Of a DNA stretch of 64,000 nt, positions 40,001 through 54,060 are shown one piece after another. Location of the stretch: assembly GCA_008711295.1 (NCBI GenBank), contig VUYV01000296.1:403751-467750 (forward strand). The letters are read 5' to 3'. A program made the position numbers and the translations under genes. The notes below the pieces were generated by a model, which made no database searches, was not told where the DNA came from, and saw only the letters and a program-made list of their open reading frames with translations. Source of the DNA: Anarhynchus alexandrinus. Taxonomy: Eukaryota > Chordata > Aves > Charadriiformes > Charadriidae. Numbering within the stretch: position 1 is the stretch's first letter; every line of letters begins with the position of its first letter.

Positions 40001-42974
40001 ACAAATTCGTCTTCATAGTTGATGTTCCACAGAACTGGAGACTAGGAAATTTGTGACCAAAACTTAAAACGAGGTAAAGAGCAGCAGAGGAATAGGAAAA
40101 AACCAAAACCAAATGAACCCCACCTCCCTCAAAATTCTTGTTTGTGTATTAAAATTCCAGTCGAGCTAATTTCTGTGGAGTGTGCATTATCATTCAGTGC
40201 AGGAGTAGTTTCCTACTGAATGTGTGACTCCATGAATGAAATATTTGTAGTGCCAAGTATTCTCAATGTCATGTAATAGCACATCAGTCCTGATACACAG
40301 TACTGTAAAAATGCAGTCATCACAACTGCCTCTAAAAAGTAGTGAAAGAAAGTGGAGCCTTTTTGAATGATAGAATATTCCCTTTTTAAGGAGTTTCTAG
40401 TGTAACGTGTTTGTATCGTGCTCTGTTAGAGTGCAATAAAATCTGGTGATTGGATTACCTGCTAGGAATGATAAACCTGCCTAAAATATTTGGACAGAAA
40501 AGCTACTACGGGGATAAGTTAGAGGAGTTGAAATGGAGATGGAACTTGGCAAAAGAAAATGTTAGATAATGATTAGATTTCAGCACGGATAAATAAAACT
40601 TTGTAGCCTTTGTTCCTGTGATAGTTGAATGTCATTGTTAAAATGAGTGAAGTAAAAATAATTAACGTTAGTATTAAGAGTTTAAATTTAACTTTTGATT
40701 GTTTACTCTCTGTTTGATTAAATACATGTTTTGACTTTGTATTCCCATAAATGAGAAGATAGCTGGAGTTTGGCCTTTGTTACTCTCTTACAGCCTGAAG
40801 TTTCAAATGCACATTGGACCATACTCTGAAGATTGCAGTCAAAATTACAGGTATTTTAATGCAGTAACTTTACGTTAATTTTGCCAAAACCGAGACTGAT
40901 CAGGTATGCTGTACAATTGCAGACTACAAGAACCTGAACCTGAGTCTTAAAATTGTCACAAAGCTCTGGGATGATGACTTCAAGGTCAACTTTTGAGCAG
41001 TTATTTTTTTAAAGAATGGAAAACAACAGATTTTCTTTGGTAGGCAGGAAAGAAAATGCTGTTAAACATCAAGCAGATGGTATGTCTTGTTGCTTTTTTT
41101 GAATTGTGTACTGTAAAGGAATTTAGCATTAAACTACATTATCTGCATTGTAATAGCCAATAATGGAGACACTTTCTTAGAACAAGGATCCAGTGTGATC
41201 TTCCAGGGGGTTTTGAAACTGTTCAAATGTGTCATGGGGATTTAAAAAAAAAAAAAGTCAGATCTGTTTATATATTGTAACTTTCCATTACTTAAGGCAG
41301 CTGGCATTTGCTGGATAATAGTGTTGTTTCTGTACAATAGTTAAGGGTCTTAACTCTCCATGCGTTTTTAAAAAATTAAAATGGCTATTAGAAAGTATGT
41401 GAAGAGATCTGTATTCTCCTCTATGGATTACAAAGGCATATCTTAGTATGTACAAACGGTATATGTTTTCAGACCAAGACAAGAATGTTTAATATATCAA
41501 ACATTGTCAAATTAATTTTTCTTCAGAGATTAAAATAATGGGTTCCAGATTTATTGTGGAATTAGAACTCTGTATGAGTGAGTAAAACAGAAGCTGTCCT
41601 TTCACCAATGTGTTCAGTCTGTTCATGTAAAGGTGCGATAAATGGACCTATAAGAGAATCATCATAAGACAGACTGTAAAATACCTTTGAAATATGTATG
41701 CTTACATAAACTGGTTGAAATATAATACATTGGAAGAAGAGCTTGAGATCTATAGAGACAATGTAGTTCTAATTTTGTGAACAGCAAGAGTTCTTCTATT
41801 AACCATTCATATATCTGCAACGAAGAGGTTTGCTCTTTGCACAAAGATTGCTATATGTGTTTTCTGATGTAATGCTGGAGAATAAATAGCAGTGAAAACG
41901 TAGTCCTGGACCTGAACAAAAATTTGAAAGAGCAAAGATAGTAACAACTAGATTGTAACATCAATCGAATTTTTGACTGTTTAACACTTAAATGACACTC
42001 AGTTTTTTTTATTTTAAGTGTGTAATGGTGGATATTACAAGTTTAGTAAATGTAATTATGCTACAGTATCACTAATGTCTGTTGTTGACTTTATCTGTAT
42101 TAGAGCAGAATCCAAAGAACCTAAATGTGCTAACCAAATCCCCATTGTGCTAGATGCACATGTGTAGTGAAAAGCTGGTTTATGCCTTTTTCCCCCCCTT
42201 CTTCCAATTCTGTTAGCATCTGAAGGAAAATAAAAAGGAGTGAGTTAAAAATAAATGGGGAAGAAAAGCCTGGGGCTCTAAATGGGGAAACTTTGATCCC
42301 TGCACCCACAAAAAAATCTCAACCCTCACCAACCCCGTTCTTTTGAAAATGGAGAAATGCAAGCAGGCCTTGTGGCCGGGCAAAGCAATATACAAAGGTA
42401 TGGGCGTTTGTCTCTCCTCTTTTCTAAGTTACCTGTCAAGATTCTTCAGTGGGAACAGTCTTGTGCACTCCATTTATAGTCATTTTTCAGCAGAAACCTG
42501 GTTTAAAAAGTGAGCAGCAAAGGCCAAGAATTTTCTAACTTTAAATATTTATGATGTGATATAAGCTTAATAGGCTACTTAATGTAGCTTTTATTTTGTT
42601 TTCTTAAAATATATGCTTTTGATATTAATTCATAAAAACCTACAGGATTAGGGGCTGTGGTCCTTAAAATTAGAGAGCATAGCTGACTGGGAAAGAGTGA
42701 CAGTATTGGTCTTGGTTTCTGTATTTTTGGAACTTCCCCCTTCCTATACAAAATATTTTTGAATTCTTTTGAAATGTATTTATATTCAGAGTGAAAACCA
42801 TTATTTATTCCAGACATGAGGTAATGAGTTCCTTATTTTTGCATTTCTTTCCTGTACTGAAAATCTTGGGAGCCAGGATCTTTGTTCATTCTTCCAAAAA
42901 AAAGTCCACCTTTAGCACCAGCTCTAAGTCATAAACTCTTTTTGGTATGTGAGTATCTTATGTCAGATTAGCTC

Positions 42975-42993
42975 TTTTTTTTTTTTTTTTTTT
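42975..42993. repeat. Poly-T run (19 T)
   Basis: Uninterrupted homopolymer, the longest T-run in the window. Confidence 0.85.
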
Positions 42994-43552
42994 GTTGCAT
43001 AGCTGGTATCTCCAGCTCTCTTCTCAGTATGCATTTAGGTGGTTTTTTTTGTGTTTGAATTTCTAGTTTGTTGGAGAGATGATGAGCATCAATTTTACAC
43101 ATAGAGGCTAACAAATACACTCTTCAGATTGTGTTTTGTTCAAAAATATACACAGACTGAAATTTTGGTATGGGCAAGGAATAAATTTAACTTGCCTCTG
43201 AGCAGTTAATGAAATCTTGTATTAGGCTAATGTAGAGAGATCATCCTGGCACCATATTTAAAATAACCAAGAATTTCCCACTAGAAGTGGTGACTCTTAT
43301 TTGTCTTAAAACTTTGCCAAGCTAATCCTTTACATTCGTAATATCATGCTTACTTTGCATCCATTCGAGGCTTTTTGTATGTCACGTTTCAGTGAATATT
43401 CAGGTAGTGCCCTAAGGATAAGGCTTGGAGAAGGAGTTCTGCTGACGCAGAAATGTTTTTCAGCAATAGCTGAAATCTCTAATTTGTAGCAGGTCTCTCC
43501 CACCTTTTACCTAATGAAAGGCATCCTTGTTTAGGAACTGGGAAAAGATTTA

Positions 43553-43566
43553 TTTTTTTTTTTTTT
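43553..43566. repeat. Poly-T run (14 T)
   Basis: Uninterrupted homopolymer in intron. Confidence 0.85.
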
Positions 43567-45925
43567 GCCACAGGTGATTAACAGGTAGTGTTAATCACTC
43601 TAGATATTTTGATGATGGGACTATTTACTTTTTAGGAGGATGATATAGAGCTTGCATGGTAAATTCCATTCTGTTCTAGCCTTTCCTACTTCTGGGAGTC
43701 CAGAGTGAATGTTTCAAGTCCTGCTGTAGCTCATGCTGCCAGTGGTACCTGGGTTGTTCTGCAAAGCAAGGAATGGGAGCCGTAATACTCTCTTCTGTCT
43801 TGTGGATATTTGTGCAAAGGTGCAGTTTCACAATATCCATAAGCTAAAGTTTTTTCCTGCTGTTTCAAGGAGATGTGGGCCCTGGTCACGTGTTCCTGCC
43901 ATTGCCCTTGTGCTGGGACTACTATTTATGTAGTTATCTAGAGCAAACTTAAAAGTAATCCAGAAAGAGGAGTTGATGCTAGCACCAGCAAAATGCAGTG
44001 GACTGGGTGTGAAAAATGTAAAGCCTGGAGGTCAGGACCCCACTCTTCTGTGGCAGAATGTGCACTAGGTTGACTTAGTACTGGTGCAGCACTTCTAGCT
44101 GTTAGCAATTAAATTTCCTATTCATTGCCTCTTTGGCTGAGCCCATCAGAACAAGCCCCTTGCTGCTACCTGGTATATTGTTAGCAGGTGACCACAAGGA
44201 TGTTGAAAGGACTTTAGGACTGTAAAATTAGGCTTTCAAGAGATACAGCATGTTGGGGTTAGAGTTTCTCTGGCATCCTGTATTTGTTCCCTGCACGCGT
44301 TTGTGCTATGTTGCGGGTCTCAGCTACTAGTGTTGTGGTCGTGGTCTCTCCTTGTCTCATTGCCTCTCTTCTTGGGTGCAGGAGGTACGTGGTGAGGTGG
44401 CAGATTCTGAAAAGGTGCATTTAAGGCAATTTGTTTCAGTCCAGGATGTGTCCGTTACAGATGTCCTACACAATGTTGATGGGTATAAAGAAGCAGGATA
44501 AGAAACTTTTTTGGTGTATTTGATGCTTCAGATAAAGTTACAAAGTCACTTTCTTTAAATGTGGCCTTTTGTATATACCTATGGTTGCTTTTTCACTGCT
44601 AATCTCTCAGAGAATATTCTGCCTTTAATTTGAAGGATTTTTTTTCTTCAGGTTTGAGGAACATCATCTAATTGCACATACTTTTCAACATCCAATTCAG
44701 AAATAAAGATACGGTTTGCTAAGAATTCAGAAGTAATTCTAGCCCAGTGGATAAATTAGAGGTTGGACTTCTGGAACTTGTTGCATTTCACCATTTGCAT
44801 ATAACTTAGCTGAAATGCTAAAATAGAAAAAGTTTTACAAGTGCTCTTATTTACTATCTTAAGCACTCCTGAGACATCAGTTTGCATTTAAAAAAATAAA
44901 TGAAAAAAATTGGATAGTTGACTAGTCTTTCCTTACCCAAGTTGCTGTCCCCCCTTGCTGTCCCCCTTTCTGTGGGGACCTTTGAAAAGAAAGAAATGTC
45001 AACTTTCCAGAAAGATTGCCATCATTTAATAGGCTGACTTCTTCTACAGGCTAAAATTTTGAAATTTAGGCCCTCATCCTGCAACTGTTTAAGCATGCTT
45101 AATTTCAAGCACATGCTTATTTACAGAATCCAGATTTGTTTGTCTAATTACTTTACAGCATGAGAGAAGCCAGACTGTCCAACTCTGCGGCCCATCTGTT
45201 GGGAGAGGGAGGGAGGAACCTGATAGTGTATGTTCCAAAAAGCTGTTCCAGCCTTAGCCACCAGACCAAAGTTACCTTTCACATCCAGAGATTGTCCTAT
45301 TCAAGAATATGTGGTAGATATTTTTGTCATAGTACATCTTGAACTCAGAGTGGTTGTGGTTCATATGGAGCAGGGCCACAAGGGGATCTCATAGATTGCT
45401 TCATAAGTGTCTATAAATTCTCCAGTACTACATATCGATTACATATTATTGACTTGTTTTATTTATGACCCTGAGATAATGCGAGGTTGTTATCCCAAAG
45501 CTGTAGCATTGAGTGTTGTAATACTGCTATTCCATCACATTTTTTTCCAATAGATTTAAATATGCCCTATTCCACTTATGTCCTCATGCTATCCAAGAAG
45601 TATAATACACATAGTTTTAAAAAAATCTTGAAACTTTCATAATATTTAGTGGTGTTGATGATCACATGTAGTTCTTTGTTTTTATTTTTAAAGTGAAGGC
45701 AAAGGGCCAAATCTGATTGTTTGATTCATGTAAGAATATGTGAGACCAAGAACGGGGTTTGGTGGAAAATCTGAATTTGTATATAAAAGTCTCATTACTT
45801 AAAGATAATAAAATTAAGAGTACTATTTTTCCATTAGGTTTGGCTACAAAAGCACCTGAGCCTTTTTTCTTAATGTTATTTGAACATCTACATTTAAGAG
45901 GACAACACAATTGCATACATCTCTG

Positions 45926-45951
45926 CCTATGATATCTATACCTATGATATC
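45926..45951. repeat. 15-bp tandem repeat (partial second copy)
   Basis: cctatgatatc recurs at an offset of 15 bp, separated by tata. Confidence 0.75.
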
Positions 45952-46933
45952 ATTGTGTTAGTTGAGCATAAATAGAAATTGGAGGGGGAACTACATAAGT
46001 ACCAAAGAACTAAATTGGCTGTTAGAACATACAGAAAAAACTCAGAATTTTCTTAGAATACTTTCCAAAGGGGAAAAAAAAAATCAATTAATTTTTCGTT
46101 TACTTTAAATGCAGTGTATTGGGCTTCTCTCAGTGGGCAGTGGTAAGAGCTAGTTATCTTTCATTGCAGGGTAATTAGTCCACAGATTTCTCCAGGGAAC
46201 CATGTATAAGATTTAAATAAGAACATAATCTATTAGTAATACTACTACATGCATCCTCTTAGAAGTAAGTAGTGAAGGAGGTGAGACAGTAGTGCTTAAC
46301 AGAATTCTGTGAAGTGGTATCTTTTACTATGGCTATGTTGTCTGATGTTATCCCATATGTACACTAATGCTTGCTCACCTGATGAGAGAACATTATAGAA
46401 TGTATGTAGTATATATACTTTATCATCCTCCTTCCCTCAGACTAGCCTCTTCTCCCAAGTGCTCTCACAGTAGTGCTGGTGTCCCTGCTTGCCTCCAGCT
46501 GTGTCTTCCCAGCCCTGTGCTGCATCCTGTGGTGACCTCTGAGTATAATTGGATGAGCTTGTCTTTCAGAGATGGGAACCTTTGGATGGGATTTTTTGTT
46601 TAAAACAGTTATTTCACTGAACTAATGGATATCACTTCTGTCTGCACAACTAAAGGAACAGCATACTTTAGTACAGAGGTAGAAAAAAAAATGGCTAGAG
46701 ACAGCAGCACCACCAGGGATTACAGAAGAAAGATCAGTATGACTAGGCTCTGCTTTCTCTTAAAGAAATGGAGGCTGTGAGATTCAGTAGGAAGATCCAT
46801 ATCCCTTTATCTCAGGTAATCTAAGAGGGTCTTGTTTTGGTTTTTGGCAGCAAGGATTGTGCCAAGTTCTGTTTGCTGTAACCCTCCTCACCTGGCCAAA
46901 GACAGTAATCTTCCAGATACTCTACACTTAGGG

Positions 46934-47160
46934 CTATAGAGTAAATGAGTTTGGAAGGTATCTCCAGTGATCTAGTCCCTATTTCAAAAAAGGATCAACT
47001 GCAACAGGTCGCTTAGGGCCATGTCCAGTTGGATTTTGAATATCTTCGAGGATGGAAACTTCACAGCCTCTCTGGGCTACCCATTCCCGTGTTTGACCAC
47101 CTTCTTCTAGTATCCCTTGCCATTATAGATTGCAGCCACTTCCTGTGTCAGTCATCTCAT
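46934..47160 (-). mobile_element. CR1 LINE 3' fragment, old and diverged
   Basis: The stretch ggccatgtccagttggattttgaatatcttcgagg (partial) and catgg-type words such as gatggaaacttcacagcctc and tctgggctaccc match the CR1 3' region in reverse orientation, followed by a diverged continuation (gtttgaccaccttc, then ctagtatcc and cagccacttcct). The terminal 8-bp repeats are not recognisable. Edges are approximate because of divergence. Confidence 0.8.
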
Positions 47161-49914
47161 CACTGTTGCCGTTGGCAGTACCTCTGTTACCCACAGTGTG
47201 ACACTTTACTGTGGCCATGGGACAGCATCCTGTCCTTGGCGTTTTAAAATGGCTTCAGTTTTGAGTAACTGTTGCCCCAGTCCTATCTTTACTTGTGTGT
47301 TTTTAGTAACTGCGAGGTCAGTATATGCTGGCTTTGATAGAAGACAGTGTGTTGGTTCAGTGAATTAAACCTGGTTTGTGGGGGAAAACCAAACTAACCC
47401 ACAAACCAACCCAAACAAACAAATGTGTGCACATGCACTTTTTTGTTGTTCGTATGATTGATTTACTGCTTGTTTAGCTCTTAACTAATGTTTATAATGT
47501 GATTGACAGATTGATATTTATTTTTGAATAAATATGCCTATTTACCATATGATGTTGTTTTTTGAATGTCAGAAATTAAATCTAGTGCTGTTTAATGGCT
47601 CTGTGGGAAAATAACTCCAATTTACTAACAAGATGTAGACGCTTCCAGTTTTCTAAAGTCAACTTACTGGTCTGCTCTGCATCTTGTAGTGTGGCTCCTG
47701 GCATCTTTATGAACTTTTTCTGAAGGTCTTCAAAACACTCTTTATCACATACGTTTGAGGACAGCTACATCTACTGAAGAAATACCACCTTGTCTTATAT
47801 CAGGGACGGCAGCTATTTGACAGGAAGTAACTCAGTAGCCTTCATGTGAGGACAGGGAAGATCCTAAACTACACCCACCAGCTGAGAAAAGGGAGCTGTT
47901 GGGTGGGTAGAGTGGAGTTATCCATGTTAGAATTTAGTCAGGACAGTGGGCTTAACACCCTTGTTTTTATGAAGAGTTGTTTATTCATTGTCTTTGTCTT
48001 TTACAGTGTTTGAGAAATAACACCTTTCAGTATAATTGTGTGCAAGTTTCAGTATATTTCTGTTTCTCACTATGCAGAGTGGTTATTAGCAAGATGATTC
48101 TAGGGTCACTTATCTTCTTGGCTATCAATAACAGTGTTCCTGGTGCTTAACTCATCAGTAAATTCAGGATGGTGTGAGCTTGGACGGTCACCTTAAATTT
48201 TAATTTGGTTTCTGAATGTGCAATATAAGTATTATGATGGTCACCTAACTTTGAAGCATTGTAGAATGTCTGGAAAAATATCAGATTTTTTTCAGCATGA
48301 TTTTTTTCTCTCCAGGTTCTGATTTATTATTAAGGGCTTTTTTGCAAGCGTACAATTAATATCCTTTGAGTGCAAGCTCAATGTAACATCTTCTGTCTCT
48401 CTCTTGTGTTTTTCGAGGGGGGCCAGAGTTAAGGCATTGCAAAATGCACTTTCTAATGAGGCTATACGTTTGTGTTCCATATTTGTTTGCAGAGCTTCAC
48501 ACGCATCTGTAGGACAGGAGAAATGGTATGGTTGTATAAAGAGTATGTCTTGTGCCCATGCATTTTCTTAATCTGCCCTAACATTCAGATTTTTGAACTG
48601 TTTGTGTTATACCATTTGTCTTCCCTACTGAACTTACAGTTAGATATAGAAAAGTTTGTGTATGTCATAAACTTTGGTCCTTGATAATGTGAGGTATTGG
48701 TTTGCTAGCAGGATGCTCCCCTGTTTCTCCCTCTCATCATTCTGTCCTGCTTTTTCTTTATGAATGCCTGGTTTTCATTTAGAGTAATGTACATTTTGTG
48801 TTAAACATCTCATTAAGCGTTCCCTGCCAAGCTGAAGACTCTTCTTCCAGACTGGAAGCCAAATGGTGTAGAAGATAAAAGTGCTGCGAACTTTCTCTAC
48901 TTAATTTGGTACAGTAATTCCAAATGCTTTTTTTTTCAGTCCAAAGAAATTAAAAATGCCATCTAGGGTGAATCCTTATTTTAAAAAATGTTCCCAGTTA
49001 GATCAACTACTCTTGAAAAATAAATTGTACTTAATTGTATTCTGAAATAAAGTAGCTTAATAGTGTTGTTTGGCTATTTGACTGTGGCTCAAATTTATTC
49101 TTTAATAAGGTAGAGTACTATGTAGCACATCAAGGAGGGAATCTTTCTTGCTTTACTGACATGTTCAGGATGGCTTTGTGCAACGCTGGTACCTGGCATT
49201 TTAAACTAAGAGTTTGTATTAATGATTGAACAAATGCTGACTCTACATCAGGCAAAAATCCTGTGTGGTCATGCAACCGATAGAACTTTCTTGTGTTGCA
49301 TGAAAAATGAAATGGTCTTCATGAGGCTAGATGATTGGGAAGACTAAGATTACACTTGTTAGTGTTTGCCATTTCCTTTGTGCATACCTGATTTCTTCTC
49401 TTTATCTTCGTGTAATCAGCAGCTATATCCATTTCCAGGATCTAATTGAACCTAATGAAGAAAGAGGTTGGGCTGTTAAGCTTCCACATTCTCTGCTCTT
49501 TGTGCTGCTCATGGTGCTAAAAAGAGACGAGTTAACATAAACCTGAGTAGGCTGTTTAACCTTCTTTCTCTTCTGGAAATGTAGATGCAATAACATTTGC
49601 AGCTGAAAAGGCTCATTCGCAGTTTCTAATGTTTAAGGATGCAAATGAAGCATTTTGTCTTTTCTGTCGCCTGGAGGTGTTAAGCAAGGAAACAGAAAGA
49701 GGTTTCTAGGATTAGTTCCACAGATTTCTTTTATCATGTAAAAATCAAGGGTGGTTTCAATGCCATGAAGTGAAGAAAAGCAATATGGAAACCATCCAGG
49801 GAAAAGTCTTAAGTTTCGTTTGTTTCTCCCTAAATTTTCTGAGTATTCATTACTACTGATATAGTTGAATACTCAAACTTTTTGCAACACAGCAGTGCTA
49901 AGCTCCTGTGCATT

Positions 49915-49941
49915 GGGTTGGGGTGGGGGTGTGTGTGTGGG
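49915..49941 (+). other. Weak G-quadruplex-type motif
   Basis: G-runs of 3, 4, 5 and 3 are separated by 2, 1 and 9 nt. The last loop, a TG repeat, is longer than the usual limit of 7. Confidence 0.4.
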
Positions 49942-52900
49942 ATGTTTTCTAGGTGATGAAGCAATTCATCATTGACAGTGGCATGTCATACAAGCTACTG
50001 TATGTTCAAGTTTTATAGTTTGTATTTGAGAAAATCTTCTAAAAACTTGGACAACTCAATATTGCATTTGGGTTCTGGACAAAGACATAATATGTAGACC
50101 ATCTAAAGCTTTAAACTGTTTTCAAGTGAAATTATCAAGAAAACCTTCAGCTTGATGATCAGATCCAAAGTGAAAACTCTTAAGTATAGAGCCCCAGAGG
50201 TGGTATTTGTTCTTCTCACAGTGTCTTGTAGTGTTGAGTCCTTGGAAAAAGCTGCGCCTGTGCTTCTTTTCACTGGCAAAGATGACATGGAAGCTGAATA
50301 CCATTTTTTTCCACTTGGAAGTATAATATATACTATGAAATGTGTGGTTAGTCAGACTTTTTTATTTTAAAATGCGGAATTAAATCAATGGAAGCACATT
50401 TACCCTTTGTACATATACTTTATGATACTATGAATTCACAACTACAGATCATCCTGATTCTTACAGTTTTGACTTTGTAAACTTATCACTTCTGTGGAAT
50501 TAAAGAGGAGATGTTGTTAAAGTTTGTTTAAAAGCTATTTTCTATGCAACACTTGTGCTTAAGGTATTGCTGACCATCTAGATTTATTCTGGCTGCTCCC
50601 CGGTGTTTATGCAGGAGGTCATGCACCCTTTCTGACAGGTGCATGCTTTTGGGACAGTGGAGTTAAGTAGCCTTAGATTGTGTTTATACTGGTTCAGCAA
50701 CTGTGCCTTTTGTTTAAGGTGAGCTTTAGAGTAGTCTAGCAGATGGATTGCTCTCTTCCCACCCCCAATAATGTAATATAGATATACTACATTTTGAAAA
50801 ACATAAATATGCCTATGTCTCTCTATATGATATATAGATATATACTGTTCCTACATTCTATTCCTAGCCTGCTTTAGAGAAGGCATATATGGGGCCTGGA
50901 TCAGGCCTGTTTTCATTTGGTCCTTTGAAATTTATCTGGTCATATTGGTGGAACTTAAATATAATACAAGATTTTCTGGTAACTTATTGATGTATTTTCA
51001 TGGCTCTGCATAATTTATACTTGGGAGACCAGTGTGAAGAGATTCACACCAGGATTAAATAAATTGGGTAATATTTCTTAGAATAGTGGCCTGAAGGGAG
51101 TTTGTTAACACATCTCCCTCCCCATGCCAAAGGTTAAACATGGAAACTGGCATCTGTGTCAGTTTGTTTCCAAGTAAATTAGTGTATTCAAGTTTTCAGT
51201 TTTTTGGTATTACTGCCCAGCAATCATGTTTTTTCTTACTTAAGGTAGCAGTTGTGAAAATGCTTTAGTGTTCTTTGAATTCAGTCTTAAGAAGCAAGAC
51301 AAACTTCTTGCAGCTGTGTTCAGTTTCAGGTAAGGTTTTCTCATTCTGCTAGCTTTTCCTTTTCTAAAGAAACACTTCCAATGGATCACTGTCTCTTACA
51401 GTACGTATTCCTATTTGAGACAGGGAGCACAGTTATTTAAAATAGCCCAGTATAGCGTCACAGGTGGTAACATAGCTTATGTGGTGGGTCTGGCCTCTAA
51501 AATGCAGTGTTTTGGAGCCAAGTAACAGTAAGTTTTTATTTCGAAGCAGAACTTAGAACAAGCCATGAGGTCTGGCAGCCTGGGCAGCACAGTTCTTCAC
51601 TACTGCCTCTTTCCTCTTTTAAGTTGCATTGGGCTCTGTCACTTTCCCAATTGCCAATTCAGGTTTTACTTTTGAGGCTGGTTGCTATCCGTCTACCTCA
51701 CCTCCACCATGTCCTGTTGTAAAGCGTTTTACCAGTTCAGTATTTCGTAGGTTGAGTGGGTCCTTCTTATAATATATTCTTATAGTATATTTCCTGGGGG
51801 ATTCATTCCCAGTGTTGAATAGACAGTTCCTGTATTGCAAGGTAATCTGTTACATCCTTTCAACATCTTTCAACAGATATCAGTCTGCCTGTTGTTTTTT
51901 GGTGTTTTGTGGGTTGTTTTTTTTTTGGTAGGACTCCTGAATCTTGTCTGTGTCTGGATATTTCATCTGGTCACTTCAACTGGATATTTCTGTTCTGCTT
52001 GGTTATTTTCTAGGTTGTTTAAACCTCTGGATCTTCCTTTTGCTGCCGGCTCTGTTTCTCAGCCCTGCATTTAGCCTGTGTGACTTAGAGGCTTTTTAGC
52101 CCAGCTACCTATTATAGTCATCCTTGAGCTGAGCTCCTTCTCTGATTTGCTTTGTATGTGGCTTCAGGCAGCTGTGTGTACAAGTCTGTTTCCTTCTGGT
52201 GAGCTATGAGTCCCTGCTGTAGACAGGAAATCGTACTTGTGGAAGATTCAAAATTTTTTTGGAACTCTGATACTGTTTGTGATTACCAGACTACTTCTGC
52301 CCCTTCCCTTCCCCATTGAATCTGCTTCCTTGACAGGCTGTGTGTCAAGAGAAAATTAAGGCTGTCATTCCCCAGTACAACAGTGAAAGAATTCATCAGC
52401 TGCATGCAAGTATTTAATGGAAACCTTTTCCAGATTTTCCTGGTGAAGAAAACTTTTGAGAGTTGGAAAAAAAGCCCTTTGAAAACCAGATCTATGATAG
52501 CAGTTTCTACTGGAGTTCTTATCTCTGGACCTTCCTCCATAATCTCATTCACCAGTAAGTTCTCGAGTAAGTGTGGTAAGTTGTTACCCACACTTGCTGA
52601 TCTTGTTACCTTAGTGTAACAGAATCTCGCTTCTGCTTCTCCCCTGCCCTGAAGTTGTTCCACTGCTTGACAGCATATGTCAAAGAGCTGGTTCAAGCAG
52701 TGGCTTTGATGCTTCAAACTTCAGCCATTCTCTGATTCAAACAGTGCTCCTCCAAGAAGCAACAACATGCTTTATTTTAAAACAAACCTTAAAACAGAAA
52801 TGCAGTCTTGAAGTTAAAAGCAGGCTGATATGGCAGCATGCAGTCATGTCCCCTGTCCCTCCCTCCCCATCCCCACCCCCCAGCACACCTGAGAGTTTGA

Positions 52901-53104
52901 GGATGTGCCTTCTCCCAAAAGAAGGTTCTTGTTCCCAGTTGCCTTATGTGGCCCTCCCTCCAATGCTCATTAAGCTTCTCTGTTTAGCTAATTAATTTTA
53001 ACTCACAAAGGAATGGTGAATGCTTCTCACAAAAAACCTAGGCCATCGTCTGCCATGTTGGTCAGCTAGGTCAAATAAGGAATGCTAGAGCCTGCCTGAG
53101 AGAT

Positions 53105-53132
53105 GGGGGATAGATGGGACTGTGGGGAAGGG
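53105..53132 (+). other. G-quadruplex-type motif
   Basis: Four G-runs of 5, 3, 4 and 3 are separated by loops of 6, 5 and 2 nt, fitting the G3+N1-7 pattern on the + (transcribed-sense) strand. It could fold in the pre-mRNA. It lies in a purine-rich segment (53100-53165). Confidence 0.6.
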
Positions 53133-53779
53133 ATATGTGGGAGAGGAAGGAGAGAGAATGGGGGAAAAACAACTAGGTTGGCTCAGTTACTTCTCTGGCC
53201 ACTCCTGAGAGACTGTGGGCTCTGAGCCTACCCAGCCAGTGGTGGTGGAGTTAAGCCCCTTTCTCCTAAGTTAATTGCTTTTTTCTGGTAAGTAGCACCC
53301 TGAGTTTGGGTACTCTTGAAAACATGGTTTTCCGAGTTTGAGAACATATGATTCAATGGCTGTGTGCAACAGATCATTTGGGTTTTCCTGTAAATTTCAT
53401 GAGCTTGTTTAAAACCAGCCCTGTGTTTACATAGGAAAGTTTATTTTCAGGAAGGTAGAACAGCTACAATTGCTCCTGCGATCTCTCCATCCTCTCAGCC
53501 ATTTCTTCCTCAGAGATGGGAAACATTTTCCAACAACTAACCATTTCAGGTACCAGGGAAAGAACAAGAACAAAGCCTTCATTATTGCCGTTGCTTCTGT
53601 GTGGTAAGATAATTATAGGGGCTCTTGCACCTGGAAGCAACTGGGCACTTGGAGTGTGTTTTGCCTCCTCAGCATGGTGTGAGTGGAAGAACTCCCTTGC
53701 CAAATGATCCTGAAAAATAAAACACAAGATTCTTGATAGCTGTGTTTTTGTACATGGCATACCTCCTTGTTGGCTAGAG

Positions 53780-54060
53780 CTGATCATGTTAAGCTGGTGT
53801 TATGTGCAGATTCAAATATTCCAGCTCGAATGAGGACGCCAAAAAGTGTGTTTTGTTGTCCATAACTAACATGGTAAAAGACAGAGGAAAAGTTCTAGTA
53901 TCGCTTGTTTTGTCTAAAGCTGGGTTGGAACTGTTCAGTCGTTTCCTGCAGCGCTGAGAGGCCTGGCAGTGAGTTGGCTGGTTTGCCATATATTTATAAG
54001 CCCACAGAAGAGTATATGTTGCCAAGGGAGCTAGTGTGTATAAAAGTTTATTATGCATTT
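53780..54060. promoter_or_regulatory. Candidate conserved non-coding element E
   Basis: A complex, non-repetitive stretch keeps CpGs (agctcgaatgagg, gaggacgcc, gtatcgctt, cagtcgtttc, gcagcgctg) and has a TATA-like ccatatatttataagcc. No coding or repeat signature was recognised. Low-certainty texture call. Confidence 0.3.

Noticed and set aside
52283..52717. 144-codon open frame on the minus strand
   Set aside because: No recognisable domain. Kept only as part of the unexplained 51500-53250 stretch, not as a gene.
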